Below the pieces are notes generated by a model. The model made no database searches. It was not told the origin of the DNA and saw nothing but the letters and a program-made list of their open reading frames with translations. The position numbers and the translations under genes were made by a program. Source: an uncultured Acetobacteraceae bacterium (GTDB lineage: Bacteria; Pseudomonadota; Alphaproteobacteria; Acetobacterales; Acetobacteraceae). From it: a DNA stretch of 64,000 nt. Where the stretch lies: positions 1 to 64,000 of the forward strand of contig CAIRCM010000087.1 in assembly GCA_903877125.1 (NCBI GenBank). Reading direction: 5' to 3'. This document shows positions 16,425 to 25,715 of the stretch, one piece after another. How positions within the stretch are numbered: the stretch's first letter is position 1; every line of letters begins with the position of its first letter.

Positions 16425-16997
16425 TCAGCCCTCCGCGCCCGGTGGGACCAGGCCATCGGGCGGCCAGACCGCGACGCCATCTTCCACGGGAATTTTCAGG
16501 TGGCGCAGCAGGATGGAGAACAGCGTCCAGTTGCCCAGCGCGACGACGAATTCGACCTGTTGCGCGGGGTCGGGGACGTATTTCACCACCTCGGCCCACG
16601 TCTCGTCCGAGAGGGTCTTGCCCGCCAGCGACTCGTCGGTTGCGGCCAGGATGGCTTTGTCAGCCGCGGTGAGGCGGTTGCTGTTCCGCCAATCGCGCAC
16701 CGCCAGCACGTCCTCGGGCGGGATTCCGGCGGTGGTCGCGACGCGCCAGTGCTGTGTCCATTCGTAGACCGACCCGGTGGTCCAGCCGATGCGCATGATC
16801 ATGAGCTCCCGCAGGCGGGTATCGAAGGTGTTGTGCAGCAGCAGCGTGCTGAGTTGCCCGAACACCGCCTTCAGGAGCGGTGGATTGTTGGCCAGGGTGC
16901 GGAATGCCGAGCGCGTCGCCATCGGTGGCGGAAGGCCCATTTCCGCTCCCAAGGCCTGCGCCTGTTCCAGCGGCACCATTGCTACGCGTCCGGTCAT
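16425..16997 (-). CDS. Carboxymuconolactone decarboxylase (CMD/AhpD) family protein
   Basis: About 190 residues in the alpha-helical CMD family. The recognisable core is TRLRELMIMRIGWTTGSVYE followed by WTQHWRVATTAGI; the E-x-x-x-H arrangement is the family's catalytic acid/His pair, and the cysteines of AhpD are missing, so peroxidase activity is unlikely. Start at 16997 chosen because it removes a leader that overlaps the divergent MFS gene; alternatives exist. Members act on lactones or small acids, or have no known substrate. The next gene downstream is the LLM oxidoreductase 3 bases away. Confidence 0.75.
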   Translation of the reverse strand: MTGRVAMVPLEQAQALGAEMGLPPPMATRSAFRTLANNPPLLKAVFGQLSTLLLHNTFDTRLRELMIMRIGWTTGSVYEWTQHWRVATTAGIPPEDVLAVRDWRNSNRLTAADKAILAATDESLAGKTLSDETWAEVVKYVPDPAQQVEFVVALGNWTLFSILLRHLKIPVEDGVAVWPPDGLVPPGAEG

Positions 16998-17055
16998 GTG
17001 TCTCGTCCCAATGTTGGACACATGGTCGCGCGGGCATCGCGGGACCGCAAGTGGC

Positions 17056-18318
17056 ATGAAACCTACGGCTGTGCTGGATTGGTCGGGCTTGGGAGGGAAA
17101 CCGTACTTGTCCGCAGTCGCAGCCTCGCCCGTCCGCAATCTCTGGCGGGCGGAATACGCCGATTTCTGGCGCCTTTGGTCCGTCGGACTGGTGGTCTTTG
17201 TCGTCCGCTGGCTCGAAACCGTCGCCGTCGGTGTGGTGGTCTATCAGCGCACCAATTCAGCCTTCCTGGTGTCGATGATGACGATGCTCCGGCTGCTGCC
17301 GATGGGCCTGCTGGGCGCGTTTCTGGGCGCATGGGCAGAACGGGTCGAACGGCGAACGACATTGATCGCCGTGGTGCTGATGATGGGCGCGAATTCCGGG
17401 GTGCTCGCGGTCCTGGCCTACACCGGCCATTTGGAGGTCTGGCACCTCGCGCTGTCGAGTTTCATCAACGGCCTTGGCTGGGCGACGGACAATCCCGTGC
17501 GTCGGGTCATGATCGGGGAGGTCGTGGGCGCCAGCGCGATGGGGACGGCGATGTCCCTCGATGCCGGCGCCAACAATGCCAGCCGCATGATCGGCCCCAC
17601 CATCGGTGGTCTGGTGCTGGCCAATGTCGGAATCGAGGGCGCGTTTGCCCTGAGCGTTCTTCTGTACGGCCTTGCGGTGATCTCGGCGGCGCGTGTCCGT
17701 TACCGCGACCGGCGCGCGGCCAATCCAGCCGCCGTGCTGGCGCGCATCGCGGAGGGGCTGCGCTTGGTGCGTGGTGATCGCGGATTGATCGGTACCCTCA
17801 CGGTGACCGTGATCTACAATGTCTTCGCCTGGCCCTTCACCGCCATGATTCCCGTCATCGGCCGAGATCGGCTCGGTCTTGGCCCCGAGGGCGTCGGCGT
17901 CATCGCCAGTCTGGATGGAATCGGGGCCTTCGCCGGAGCGGTGGTTCTGGCGATGCTGCTGAAGCCGACATGGTACGCCAGAGCCTATCTGGGCGGGGTT
18001 ACCAGCTACATGGTCATGCTGATCGTATTCGCGATGGTGCCATATACGCCGGTCGCGGGCATCGCCCTGTTCCTGACCGGACTGGGCGGAGCGGGTTTCT
18101 CCACGATGCAGGCGACGCTCGTTTACCTCGCCTCGCCGCCGGAGATGCGATCCCGTATCCTGGGCGTTCTTTCCGTCTGCATCGGAACGGGACCGATCGG
18201 GTTCGTGTGGCTGGGGCTGTTGGCCGATGCGATCGGTGCACATTGGGCGACCGCCTTGAACGGCGCGGTCGGCTTGCTCGCGATGCTGCTTACGCGGAAG
18301 CTGTGGCGGGCGATCTGA
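17056..18318 (+). CDS. MFS transporter (EntS/MFS_3-like exporter)
   Basis: A 420-residue transporter with about 12 hydrophobic segments. The first loop carries GAFLGAWAERVERRTT, the signature D/ExxxRR loop of MFS proteins, and the start of helix 5 has ASRMIGPTIGGLVL. Overall similarity is to the EntS-type branch, which exports siderophores or drugs. The ATG at 17056 places the first helix at a normal distance; the frame is open far upstream but antisense to the CMD gene. It is divergent from that gene with 58 bases between the starts. Its end overlaps the convergent ferritin-like gene by 29 bases. Confidence 0.8.
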   Translation: MKPTAVLDWSGLGGKPYLSAVAASPVRNLWRAEYADFWRLWSVGLVVFVVRWLETVAVGVVVYQRTNSAFLVSMMTMLRLLPMGLLGAFLGAWAERVERRTTLIAVVLMMGANSGVLAVLAYTGHLEVWHLALSSFINGLGWATDNPVRRVMIGEVVGASAMGTAMSLDAGANNASRMIGPTIGGLVLANVGIEGAFALSVLLYGLAVISAARVRYRDRRAANPAAVLARIAEGLRLVRGDRGLIGTLTVTVIYNVFAWPFTAMIPVIGRDRLGLGPEGVGVIASLDGIGAFAGAVVLAMLLKPTWYARAYLGGVTSYMVMLIVFAMVPYTPVAGIALFLTGLGGAGFSTMQATLVYLASPPEMRSRILGVLSVCIGTGPIGFVWLGLLADAIGAHWATALNGAVGLLAMLLTRKLWRAI

Positions 18319-19135
18319 CGGTCAGCAACCGGCTCAACCGCGCGCGCCGCCAATCCAATAACCACCACGCCATGCGCGCCGCGGCGGCCGGGAAACGCCC
18401 CTGCGTCGGAAGGCCAACCGCCTTGAGGGTCATGCCCATACCGCGCTGAATATGGCCAAACTGGTAATAGCGCATAGCCACGGACAGATAGGCGGCGGAA
18501 CAGCGGGTCCGAACATACGGCTCGGATTCCGGTTCGTTGGCACAGTAGTAAGCGTAGGCGAGCTCGTCGTCCTCACCTTCCCCGATTCGGCCAGCGGCAA
18601 TCATGACACGGCGGGCGGGGCCGATATGCTCCTGCGCCTGATAGCGACGCATATGGTCGTAGAACAGCTTGTAGTGGCGAAACTCGTCGGCGGCGATGTG
18701 ACGGCAGAGCTGTTTCAGCACCGGCTCCTGACAGGCATCGCCGAGCGCCGTGTAGTAGCTGGAAGTGCCGGTTTCGACCATGCAGCGGGCGATCAGTTCG
18801 CCGGTGCGGGAACCGCGAATGGAGCCCTCGGTGTCGTGGGGCAGTTGATAGCCGGCATTGAACCTTGCGCGCGCGGCTTGAAAATCCCATTTCGGGTCGG
18901 CCAACTGGGCCCACTTGGCAAGCGCGTTGCCGTGCTGCACCTCTTCCTCGGCCCATTGTCGCACAGCGTCGCACATGGCGTCGTCATTGGCGAAGACCCG
19001 GCACAGATAGGCGGCGTATTCCCGGCCGTTCCGTTCCACCAGGGATGCCGCCTTGATCAGTGGTACAATCTCAGGCGCGGCTTTCGCGGCTTCGAAGCGA
19101 TCCCAGGCGATATCGTCGATCCGCCAGTGCTTCAT
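18290..19135 (-). CDS. Ferritin-like di-iron protein of unknown substrate
   Basis: About 281 residues with two E-x-x-H iron-binding motifs typical of the ferritin-like four-helix bundle: EEEVQHGNALAKWA (Glu65/His68) and ADEFRHYKLFYDH, together with the matching E residues of the partner helices (VERNGREYAAYL, MVETGTSSYYTAL). Such proteins include rubrerythrin-like, acyl-ACP desaturase-like and tRNA-hydroxylase-like enzymes; which one this is cannot be told. A basic C-terminal tail (RARLSRLL) follows. The start is the ATG at 19135, since the upstream extension reads into the divergent ahcY control region and has no homology-like features. Confidence 0.75.
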   Translation of the reverse strand: MKHWRIDDIAWDRFEAAKAAPEIVPLIKAASLVERNGREYAAYLCRVFANDDAMCDAVRQWAEEEVQHGNALAKWAQLADPKWDFQAARARFNAGYQLPHDTEGSIRGSRTGELIARCMVETGTSSYYTALGDACQEPVLKQLCRHIAADEFRHYKLFYDHMRRYQAQEHIGPARRVMIAAGRIGEGEDDELAYAYYCANEPESEPYVRTRCSAAYLSVAMRYYQFGHIQRGMGMTLKAVGLPTQGRFPAAAARMAWWLLDWRRARLSRLLTVRSPATASA

Positions 19136-19238
19136 AACCGTACCCGCATTTTGTGCGTCCCCGATGATTCTGCCTGGGACCAACATGGGTCGGTAAACGA
19201 ATAAGTGCAACCGTTTGTACCGGGATGGTGGGGTGCGT

Positions 19239-19273
19239 ATATCGCTTGCAAACATGCAGATATCTTTATATAT
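19239..19273. promoter_or_regulatory. ATATC/GATAT half-sites upstream of ahcY (candidate operator)
   Basis: An imperfect inverted repeat (ATATCgctTGCA ... TGCAGATAT) followed by the AT-rich ATATCTTTATATAT, 43-77 bases before the ahcY start. In other proteobacteria ahcY is often controlled by the SahR repressor at AT-rich palindromes; I cannot confirm the motif. It also lies between the divergent ferritin-like gene and ahcY. No SAH riboswitch-like fold was recognised here. Confidence 0.3.
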
Positions 19274-19315
19274 GACCGCCCGACGCAAATCCGAGAATTT
19301 CAGGAGCACCGACAC

Positions 19316-20614
<1,299 letters not shown>

Positions 20615-20620
20615 TCGGAA

Positions 20621-22000
20621 TCAGATGGCGGCCTCGGCAAAGATACGGCTGAGGTCGCCAGCCCATTCGCCTTGATACCGGCTCAGCCAATACTCGGCCT
20701 GGGTCGGTCCACCGGCGGCCATCTCCGCGAGCGGTTCGAGGTAGACGGCTTCGGTCTCGCCGGCAGCATTGAGACGTCGGCGGGCGTTCAATCCATCCCT
20801 TGCAATCGCGACGACGTCGCGCGCGAGGTCGCGCATAGTCCCCTGCTTCCAGGGCGTGTCGAGGCCATGGGTCGGCACGGCGGCCCTCATGGTATTGGCT
20901 TCCTGCCAGCCCGCACCATGCAACAGGTTTTCCGCGGCGGTGAGCGCGGCATCGTCATAGAGCAGCCCGACCCACAGCGCTGATTGTGCCAGCATGATCT
21001 CCGGACGGCCGGCGTCGGCCCCCCGCATCTCCAGGAAGCGCTTCAGGCGGACGTCGGTGAAGACGGTCGTCGTGTGATCGGCGAAATCCCCGATCGTAGC
21101 CTCGGTCTTGGTTTCGGCGCGCAATTTTCCGTCCATGAAGTCACGGAAAGATTGACCCGCGACGTCCAGGTACCGGCCATCGCGGTAGACGAAATACATC
21201 GGTACTTCATCGACAATCCAGCGGGCGTAACGTTCAAAGCCAAATCCGTCCTCGAACATCACCTTCGGGATGCCGGACCGTTGGTTGTCGGTGTCGGTCC
21301 ATACGTTCGCTCGATTGGAGAGTAGACCGTTCGGTTTGCCCTCCTTGAAGGGGGAATTGGCGAACAGCGCCGTGGCGAGTGGCTGTAGGAGCAACGAGAC
21401 CCGCAGCTTGCGGACCATGTCCTGTTCCGAGGCATAATCCAAATTCACCTGGACAGTGCAGGTACGGGTCATCATGTCGAGGCCGAGTTGGCCGACCAGC
21501 GGCATGTATCGGCGCATAATGGCATAGCGGCCTTTGGGCATCCACGGCTGGGCTTCGCGGGTTGCGAACGGATGGAAACCCAACGGGGCGAAGCCAACTT
21601 GCAACGGTTCAGACACGAGCCTTACCTGTTCGAAATGCCAGTCGAACTCCGCTTTTGTTTCGTGCATCGTTTCCAAAGGCGCGCCTGAAAGTTCCAACTG
21701 GCCGGCGGGCTCCAGCGACACCGAGGCAGCGCCCTGTTTCAGGCCGATGACGTTTTCATGGTCCATGATAGGGGTCGCATCGTATCGGCTCAGGCTGGCG
21801 AGAATATCCCGGATCGAACCAGGCTGGCCATCGGCTGGCAGGTATGGCGGCGACTTCAGATCGTCCAACCGGAAACCGAACTTCTCGTGCTCCGTTCCGA
21901 TGCGGAACTCGACAGACGGCTTGCAGCCGACCGCAAGGTAATCGGCCATCTGTTGGATGGACGTGAGGGGTGTCGCGTCGCTGTCGCCAGGGTTGGACAT
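20621..22000 (-). CDS. gshA: Glutamate-cysteine ligase (alphaproteobacterial/plant type)
   Basis: A 459-residue ligase that makes gamma-glutamylcysteine, the first step of glutathione synthesis. Family blocks are SVEFRIGTEHEKFGF (ATP/Mg site), GQLELSGAPLETMHETKAEF, FHPFATREAQPWMPKGRYAI, MTRTCTVQVNLDYASEQDM and PNGLLSNRANVW. This type has no sequence similarity to enterobacterial GshA. The ATG at 22000 follows the rsmE stop after 36 bases, so the two genes are probably one transcript, a pairing common in alphaproteobacteria. gshB is not in the window. Confidence 0.95.
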   Translation of the reverse strand: MSNPGDSDATPLTSIQQMADYLAVGCKPSVEFRIGTEHEKFGFRLDDLKSPPYLPADGQPGSIRDILASLSRYDATPIMDHENVIGLKQGAASVSLEPAGQLELSGAPLETMHETKAEFDWHFEQVRLVSEPLQVGFAPLGFHPFATREAQPWMPKGRYAIMRRYMPLVGQLGLDMMTRTCTVQVNLDYASEQDMVRKLRVSLLLQPLATALFANSPFKEGKPNGLLSNRANVWTDTDNQRSGIPKVMFEDGFGFERYARWIVDEVPMYFVYRDGRYLDVAGQSFRDFMDGKLRAETKTEATIGDFADHTTTVFTDVRLKRFLEMRGADAGRPEIMLAQSALWVGLLYDDAALTAAENLLHGAGWQEANTMRAAVPTHGLDTPWKQGTMRDLARDVVAIARDGLNARRRLNAAGETEAVYLEPLAEMAAGGPTQAEYWLSRYQGEWAGDLSRIFAEAAI

Positions 22001-22036
22001 ATTGTTCCCAAAGGTCTCGAATTGCAGGTCGGTTTC

Positions 22037-22744
22037 TTAGCGGCTTCCGCCCAGGCGTAATAGGGTCAGGCCCACCAGGCACGCGGTCTCGGCACGGAGT
22101 ATGCGCGGCCCCAGGGTGACGGCTGCAACAAACGGGTAACACCGGAATGCGTCAAGCTCCTGCAAGGTGAACCCACCTTCAGGCCCTACCAATAGGGCGC
22201 AAGGCTCGGTGCTATGGATGATCGGCGCGGCGTTGGCGCGTTCGACGGCAACGAACAGCGGGCGATTCGTGGGCCAGGATTCGAGCAGATCGGGCAACGG
22301 CCTCGGCGGGCGGATGTCGGGAATGGTCAGGCGCTCACTCTGCTCGGCTGCCTCGGTGGCGATGGTGCGTAGCCGAGCGTCGTTGACCCTGGCGGCATTG
22401 GTGCGGTCGGTAATGACGGGCTGAAGCACCGAGGCGCCCAGTTCGGTTGCTTTTTCGATGACGAGGTCGGTGGTGTCACGCTTCAGCAGCGCGAAGAGCA
22501 GCCAGAGGTCGTCTTCTAGTGCCGGGGGCCGCGTTTGAGCATCCAAAGCGAATGTCACCCGGTCACGCCGCAATGCGGCGATATGGGCGCGCCACTCCCC
22601 ATCGCGGCTGTTGAAAAGACATATTTCGTCCCCTACCGACCGGCGCAGCACCGAACCCAGATGATGGGCCTGCGCGGCGCTGCCCGCGATCGGGGTGGCC
22701 GCGGTCAGCGGCTGATCGACATGGAGGCGAGGCACCGTGGGCAT
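22037..22744 (-). CDS. rsmE: 16S rRNA (uracil-1498-N3)-methyltransferase RsmE
   Basis: A 235-residue SPOUT-class methyltransferase. The N-terminal PUA-like part has HHLGSVLRRSVGDEICLFN; the knotted C-terminal SAM site is visible as LLVGPEGGFTLQELDAF and LGPRILRAETA, the diagnostic RsmE motifs; KATELGASVLQPVIT is also conserved. It methylates U1498 of 16S rRNA in the assembled small subunit. It is upstream of gshA on the same strand and divergent from ubiA with 33 bases between starts. Confidence 0.95.
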   Translation of the reverse strand: MPTVPRLHVDQPLTAATPIAGSAAQAHHLGSVLRRSVGDEICLFNSRDGEWRAHIAALRRDRVTFALDAQTRPPALEDDLWLLFALLKRDTTDLVIEKATELGASVLQPVITDRTNAARVNDARLRTIATEAAEQSERLTIPDIRPPRPLPDLLESWPTNRPLFVAVERANAAPIIHSTEPCALLVGPEGGFTLQELDAFRCYPFVAAVTLGPRILRAETACLVGLTLLRLGGSR

Positions 22745-22777
22745 GTGTAATACGGATTTCCGATTGACCGGGGCAGG

Positions 22778-23698
22778 ATGCTGCCCACAGTAGCACGAAT
22801 GAGCTCACATACCGATATTGTGGCGACCGGCTGGATCGCCCGCATGCCAAGCAGCTGGCGGCCATATCTGCTGCTGGCCCGGCTGGATCGGCCGATCGGC
22901 ATTTGGCTGCTGTTCCTTCCCGGCATTTGGGGGGTCCTATTGGCCATGCCGCCCTGGCAGGAGGCACTCCGGCTGATTGTCCTGTTCGGCGTCGGCAGCG
23001 TGGTTATGCGCGCGGCAGGGTGCACGGTGAACGATTTATGGGACCGGGATATCGACCGGATGGTAGCGCGTACCGCTGCGCGGCCGCTGGCATCCGGAGC
23101 CCTAAGGCCTCGGCATGCTTTGGTGTTCTTGTCAGTCCTGCTTCTGGTGGGATTGGCCATTCTGATGCAACTCAACCGGCTGTCCCAGGCGCTTGGCGTG
23201 GCGTCCTTGATTTTGGTGGCGCTGTACCCCTTAGCGAAGCGTGTTACCTGGTGGCCTCAACTGATGATGGGGTTCACCTTTGGTTTTGGTGCCCCGATGG
23301 GGTATGCCGCCGCTGCTGATCGGCTAAGTCTGGCCTGGGCGTTGATTTACGTGGCTGCCATCGTTTGGGATTTGGGTTTTGACACGATCTACGCCCATCA
23401 GGATCGCGAGGACGATGCCCTGATCGGTGTCAAATCCACCGCCCGGTTGTTTGGGGCGCGGACTAGGCCATTCCTGGCGGCCTGCTATGGTGCGACGTTG
23501 ACCGCGCTTGGCGCGGCGGGCTGCGTTGCCGGGTTGCACGTCTGGTATTACCCGATGTTGGCGCTGCCCGCCTTATTGCTGGCTCGGCAGGTCGTGGCGT
23601 TGGATATCAACGATCCCGCCTGCTGCCTGGGTTTGTTTCGGGCGAATCGCGAGGTGGGTTTGGCGGTCGCTCTGGCGTTGCTGGCGGGTTGGTTGTGA
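22778..23698 (+). CDS. ubiA: 4-hydroxybenzoate polyprenyltransferase UbiA
   Basis: A 306-residue membrane prenyltransferase with about eight or nine hydrophobic helices. Both aspartate-rich motifs are present: NDLWDRDIDRMVARTAARPL (first) and DLGFDTIYAHQDREDD (second), which bind the Mg-polyprenyl diphosphate. It attaches the polyprenyl chain to 4-hydroxybenzoate in ubiquinone synthesis. The ATG at 22799 is an alternative start. Its stop overlaps the GTG start of the next methyltransferase gene (GTGA). Confidence 0.94.
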   Translation: MLPTVARMSSHTDIVATGWIARMPSSWRPYLLLARLDRPIGIWLLFLPGIWGVLLAMPPWQEALRLIVLFGVGSVVMRAAGCTVNDLWDRDIDRMVARTAARPLASGALRPRHALVFLSVLLLVGLAILMQLNRLSQALGVASLILVALYPLAKRVTWWPQLMMGFTFGFGAPMGYAAAADRLSLAWALIYVAAIVWDLGFDTIYAHQDREDDALIGVKSTARLFGARTRPFLAACYGATLTALGAAGCVAGLHVWYYPMLALPALLLARQVVALDINDPACCLGLFRANREVGLAVALALLAGWL

Positions 23699-24336
23699 CG
23701 AAAGCCGCGGATTTCATCCGCGCGAATACCGTTCTGACGACCCATCAGATGGTTCCGGAGATCCGTCTCTGGCTCGCCACGGAAATCACGCCGATCTGGC
23801 AGGCAACCGAAGACTGGATGAGTGTGAACGGGACCGCGCCGCCCTTCTGGGCATTTGCCTGGCCAGGTAGCGTGGCGATGGCACGCCACATCCTGGATAA
23901 TCCTGAAGTAGCGACTGGCCGCCGTGTTCTGGATTTTGCCGCAGGGTGTGGTCTGGCTGGAATCGCCTGTGGGAAAGTGAAGGCTACAGATGTTGAAGCC
24001 GCCGAGATCGACCCTGTGGCGATCGCAGCGGCCGAACTCAACGCGGCGGTCAATCAAACAACGATCAGAACCTCCAGCGGCGACATTGTCGGCAGCGCGT
24101 GCCAGTGGGACCTGATTTTATGCGGTGACGTCTGCTACGAGGCGCCCATGACCAGCCATATCATGCCCTGGTTGAAAAAGATGGCTGCAACTGCCGAGGT
24201 ATGGATCGCCGATCCGGGCCGCAACTACCTTCCTTCTGTGGGATTAGAGCCGTTCGCCCGTTATATCGTGCCGACCTCGCTGGAGTTGGAAGATCGCGAG
24301 GAACGTGCGGTGGTCTTGTACCGGTTAGAACCTTGA
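23695..24336 (+). CDS. ETF beta-subunit lysine methyltransferase-like SAM methyltransferase
   Basis: A 213-residue class I methyltransferase. The SAM-binding motif I is VLDFAAGCGLAGIA; WAFAWPGSVAMARHILDNP and WIADPGRNYLP match the ETFB-lysine methyltransferase group known from alphaproteobacteria and mitochondria, which methylates the electron-transferring flavoprotein near its redox-partner contact. The GTG at 23695 overlaps the ubiA stop by 4 bases and is preferred to an upstream TTG. Coupling to ubiA makes sense, since ETF electrons go to ubiquinone. Family assignment is by pattern; the protein target is inferred. It is convergent with the kinase gene with 3 bases between. Confidence 0.78.
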   Translation: MTKAADFIRANTVLTTHQMVPEIRLWLATEITPIWQATEDWMSVNGTAPPFWAFAWPGSVAMARHILDNPEVATGRRVLDFAAGCGLAGIACGKVKATDVEAAEIDPVAIAAAELNAAVNQTTIRTSSGDIVGSACQWDLILCGDVCYEAPMTSHIMPWLKKMAATAEVWIADPGRNYLPSVGLEPFARYIVPTSLELEDREERAVVLYRLEP

Positions 24337-24339
24337 CGT

Positions 24340-25707
24340 CTAGCCGGGGGGGCGCCCCCCGGTGCCCGGCTGTGTCAAAGGCAACCAGACGCTGACTTTC
24401 GTGCCAATGCCGACTTCGCTTTCGATGACCAATTGGCCGCGGTGACGGTTGACGATGTGCTTCACGATTGCAAGGCCCAACCCGGTACCGCCCACCGCAC
24501 GGGAGCGTCCTTTGTCGACACGATAGAAACGCTCGGTCAGCCGTGGAATGTGATCTCGCGGGATCCCGGCTCCCTGGTCGGAGATGGCGATCACAACGCC
24601 GGGGCGCCCGGGCCACCGTGCTCCCAGCGGTGCCCGATCCACTTTCACACTGATGACGCCGCCTTCCCGACCGTATTTCAGACCATTATCGAGGAGATTT
24701 TGCATAACCTGCGCGATCTGGTCGGAATCGCCAACGATCATTGGTAAGGCTTCGTCGAAGGCAGCGTCGATTCGCGTCTGACGTTGTACCAGTCGCGGCT
24801 CGAAACCAGCGACGATACCCGAGACCAATCCCTTCAGTTCAACCGTATCCGATGGAGACTGGTGTTCCGTCAGTTCGATTCTCGATAGGCTCAACAGATC
24901 GTCGATTAAACGATTCATCCGCGCGCCCTGTTCGGCCATTATGCTGAGAAACCGCTGCTGAGCAGGTGGGTCATCCGCGGCGGGACCTTGCAATGTTTCG
25001 ATAAATCCAATCAGCGACGTGAGTGGTGTTCGCAATTCATGACTGACGTTTGCGACAAAATCGGCGCGCATGCGTTCGACCATGCGCTCTCGGGTCCGGT
25101 CCGATAAAACGACAATGGCCCGGCCGCCATCGACGAGGGGTGGGTCCATGGGCACCACGACCGCGTGGACGTCTCGCTCGACAGGTACGGGCAACATCAG
25201 TTCGGCCGTTTGGACGATACCTGATAAAAATGTGCGATCGATCGCGGCACGGAGATCGGGATGCCGAAGAACCGCAGCCATATCGTCGCCATAGGCCGCC
25301 CGGGCGGCTGCGTTCGCGCGCCGCACCGCGCGGTCTCCGGCCAAAACAATCAGCGGGTCGGGCAGTCGCTCGAGAATTAATGTGTCGGTTCGGCGTAGCT
25401 GCTCAACCAAAGCGGCCCTCGGCGCAACCCGACGATTGAGGTGGTCGATTTCACGACCCAGAGTTTCCAGCAGGATTGGGCCAGCATCCGTTGCGGTACC
25501 GATGCCGGGTTCATCGGCCGCCAGGCGGCGGACAATTTGCGTCAGGGATTTTTGGTCGCGTTGGATGATGCTGGCGGCTGTGACGGCGACAGCTATGACC
25601 AGCATCGCAATCGATACCGCTGCCCAGGGCAAAATCCAGCCCATCAAGGCCATGCAGCCAAGTGCGATCGTTGGCAAGGCAGCAATGCTTGAGGCGAGGG
25701 CCAGCAT
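24340..25707 (-). CDS. phoR: PhoR-like sensor histidine kinase
   Basis: A 455-residue membrane kinase: one or two N-terminal hydrophobic helices (ALGCMALMGWILPWAAVSI), a PAS-like sensor region (DTLILERLPDPLIVLAGDRA), the H box FVANVSHELRTPLTSLIGF, the N box QNLLDNGLKYGREG, and G boxes DQGAGIPRDHIPRLTERFY and GGTGLGLAIVKHIV. The order and H-box type match PhoR, the phosphate-starvation sensor. The expected phoB regulator and pst genes are not next to it, so the symbol is tentative. It lies 8 bases downstream of the helicase gene and is probably co-transcribed with it. Confidence 0.78.
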   Translation of the reverse strand: MLALASSIAALPTIALGCMALMGWILPWAAVSIAMLVIAVAVTAASIIQRDQKSLTQIVRRLAADEPGIGTATDAGPILLETLGREIDHLNRRVAPRAALVEQLRRTDTLILERLPDPLIVLAGDRAVRRANAAARAAYGDDMAAVLRHPDLRAAIDRTFLSGIVQTAELMLPVPVERDVHAVVVPMDPPLVDGGRAIVVLSDRTRERMVERMRADFVANVSHELRTPLTSLIGFIETLQGPAADDPPAQQRFLSIMAEQGARMNRLIDDLLSLSRIELTEHQSPSDTVELKGLVSGIVAGFEPRLVQRQTRIDAAFDEALPMIVGDSDQIAQVMQNLLDNGLKYGREGGVISVKVDRAPLGARWPGRPGVVIAISDQGAGIPRDHIPRLTERFYRVDKGRSRAVGGTGLGLAIVKHIVNRHRGQLVIESEVGIGTKVSVWLPLTQPGTGGRPPG

Positions 25708-25715
25708 CCGTCCGC

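Noticed and set aside
15978-17777. Long plus-strand open frame (599 codons) across the LLM, CMD and MFS genes
   Set aside because: It runs antisense to two recognised genes and out of frame through the MFS gene; Arg/His-rich translation without any motif.
19136-19315. SAH riboswitch upstream of ahcY
   Set aside because: I looked for the conserved SAH aptamer core and did not see it; only AT-rich palindromic half-sites are present.
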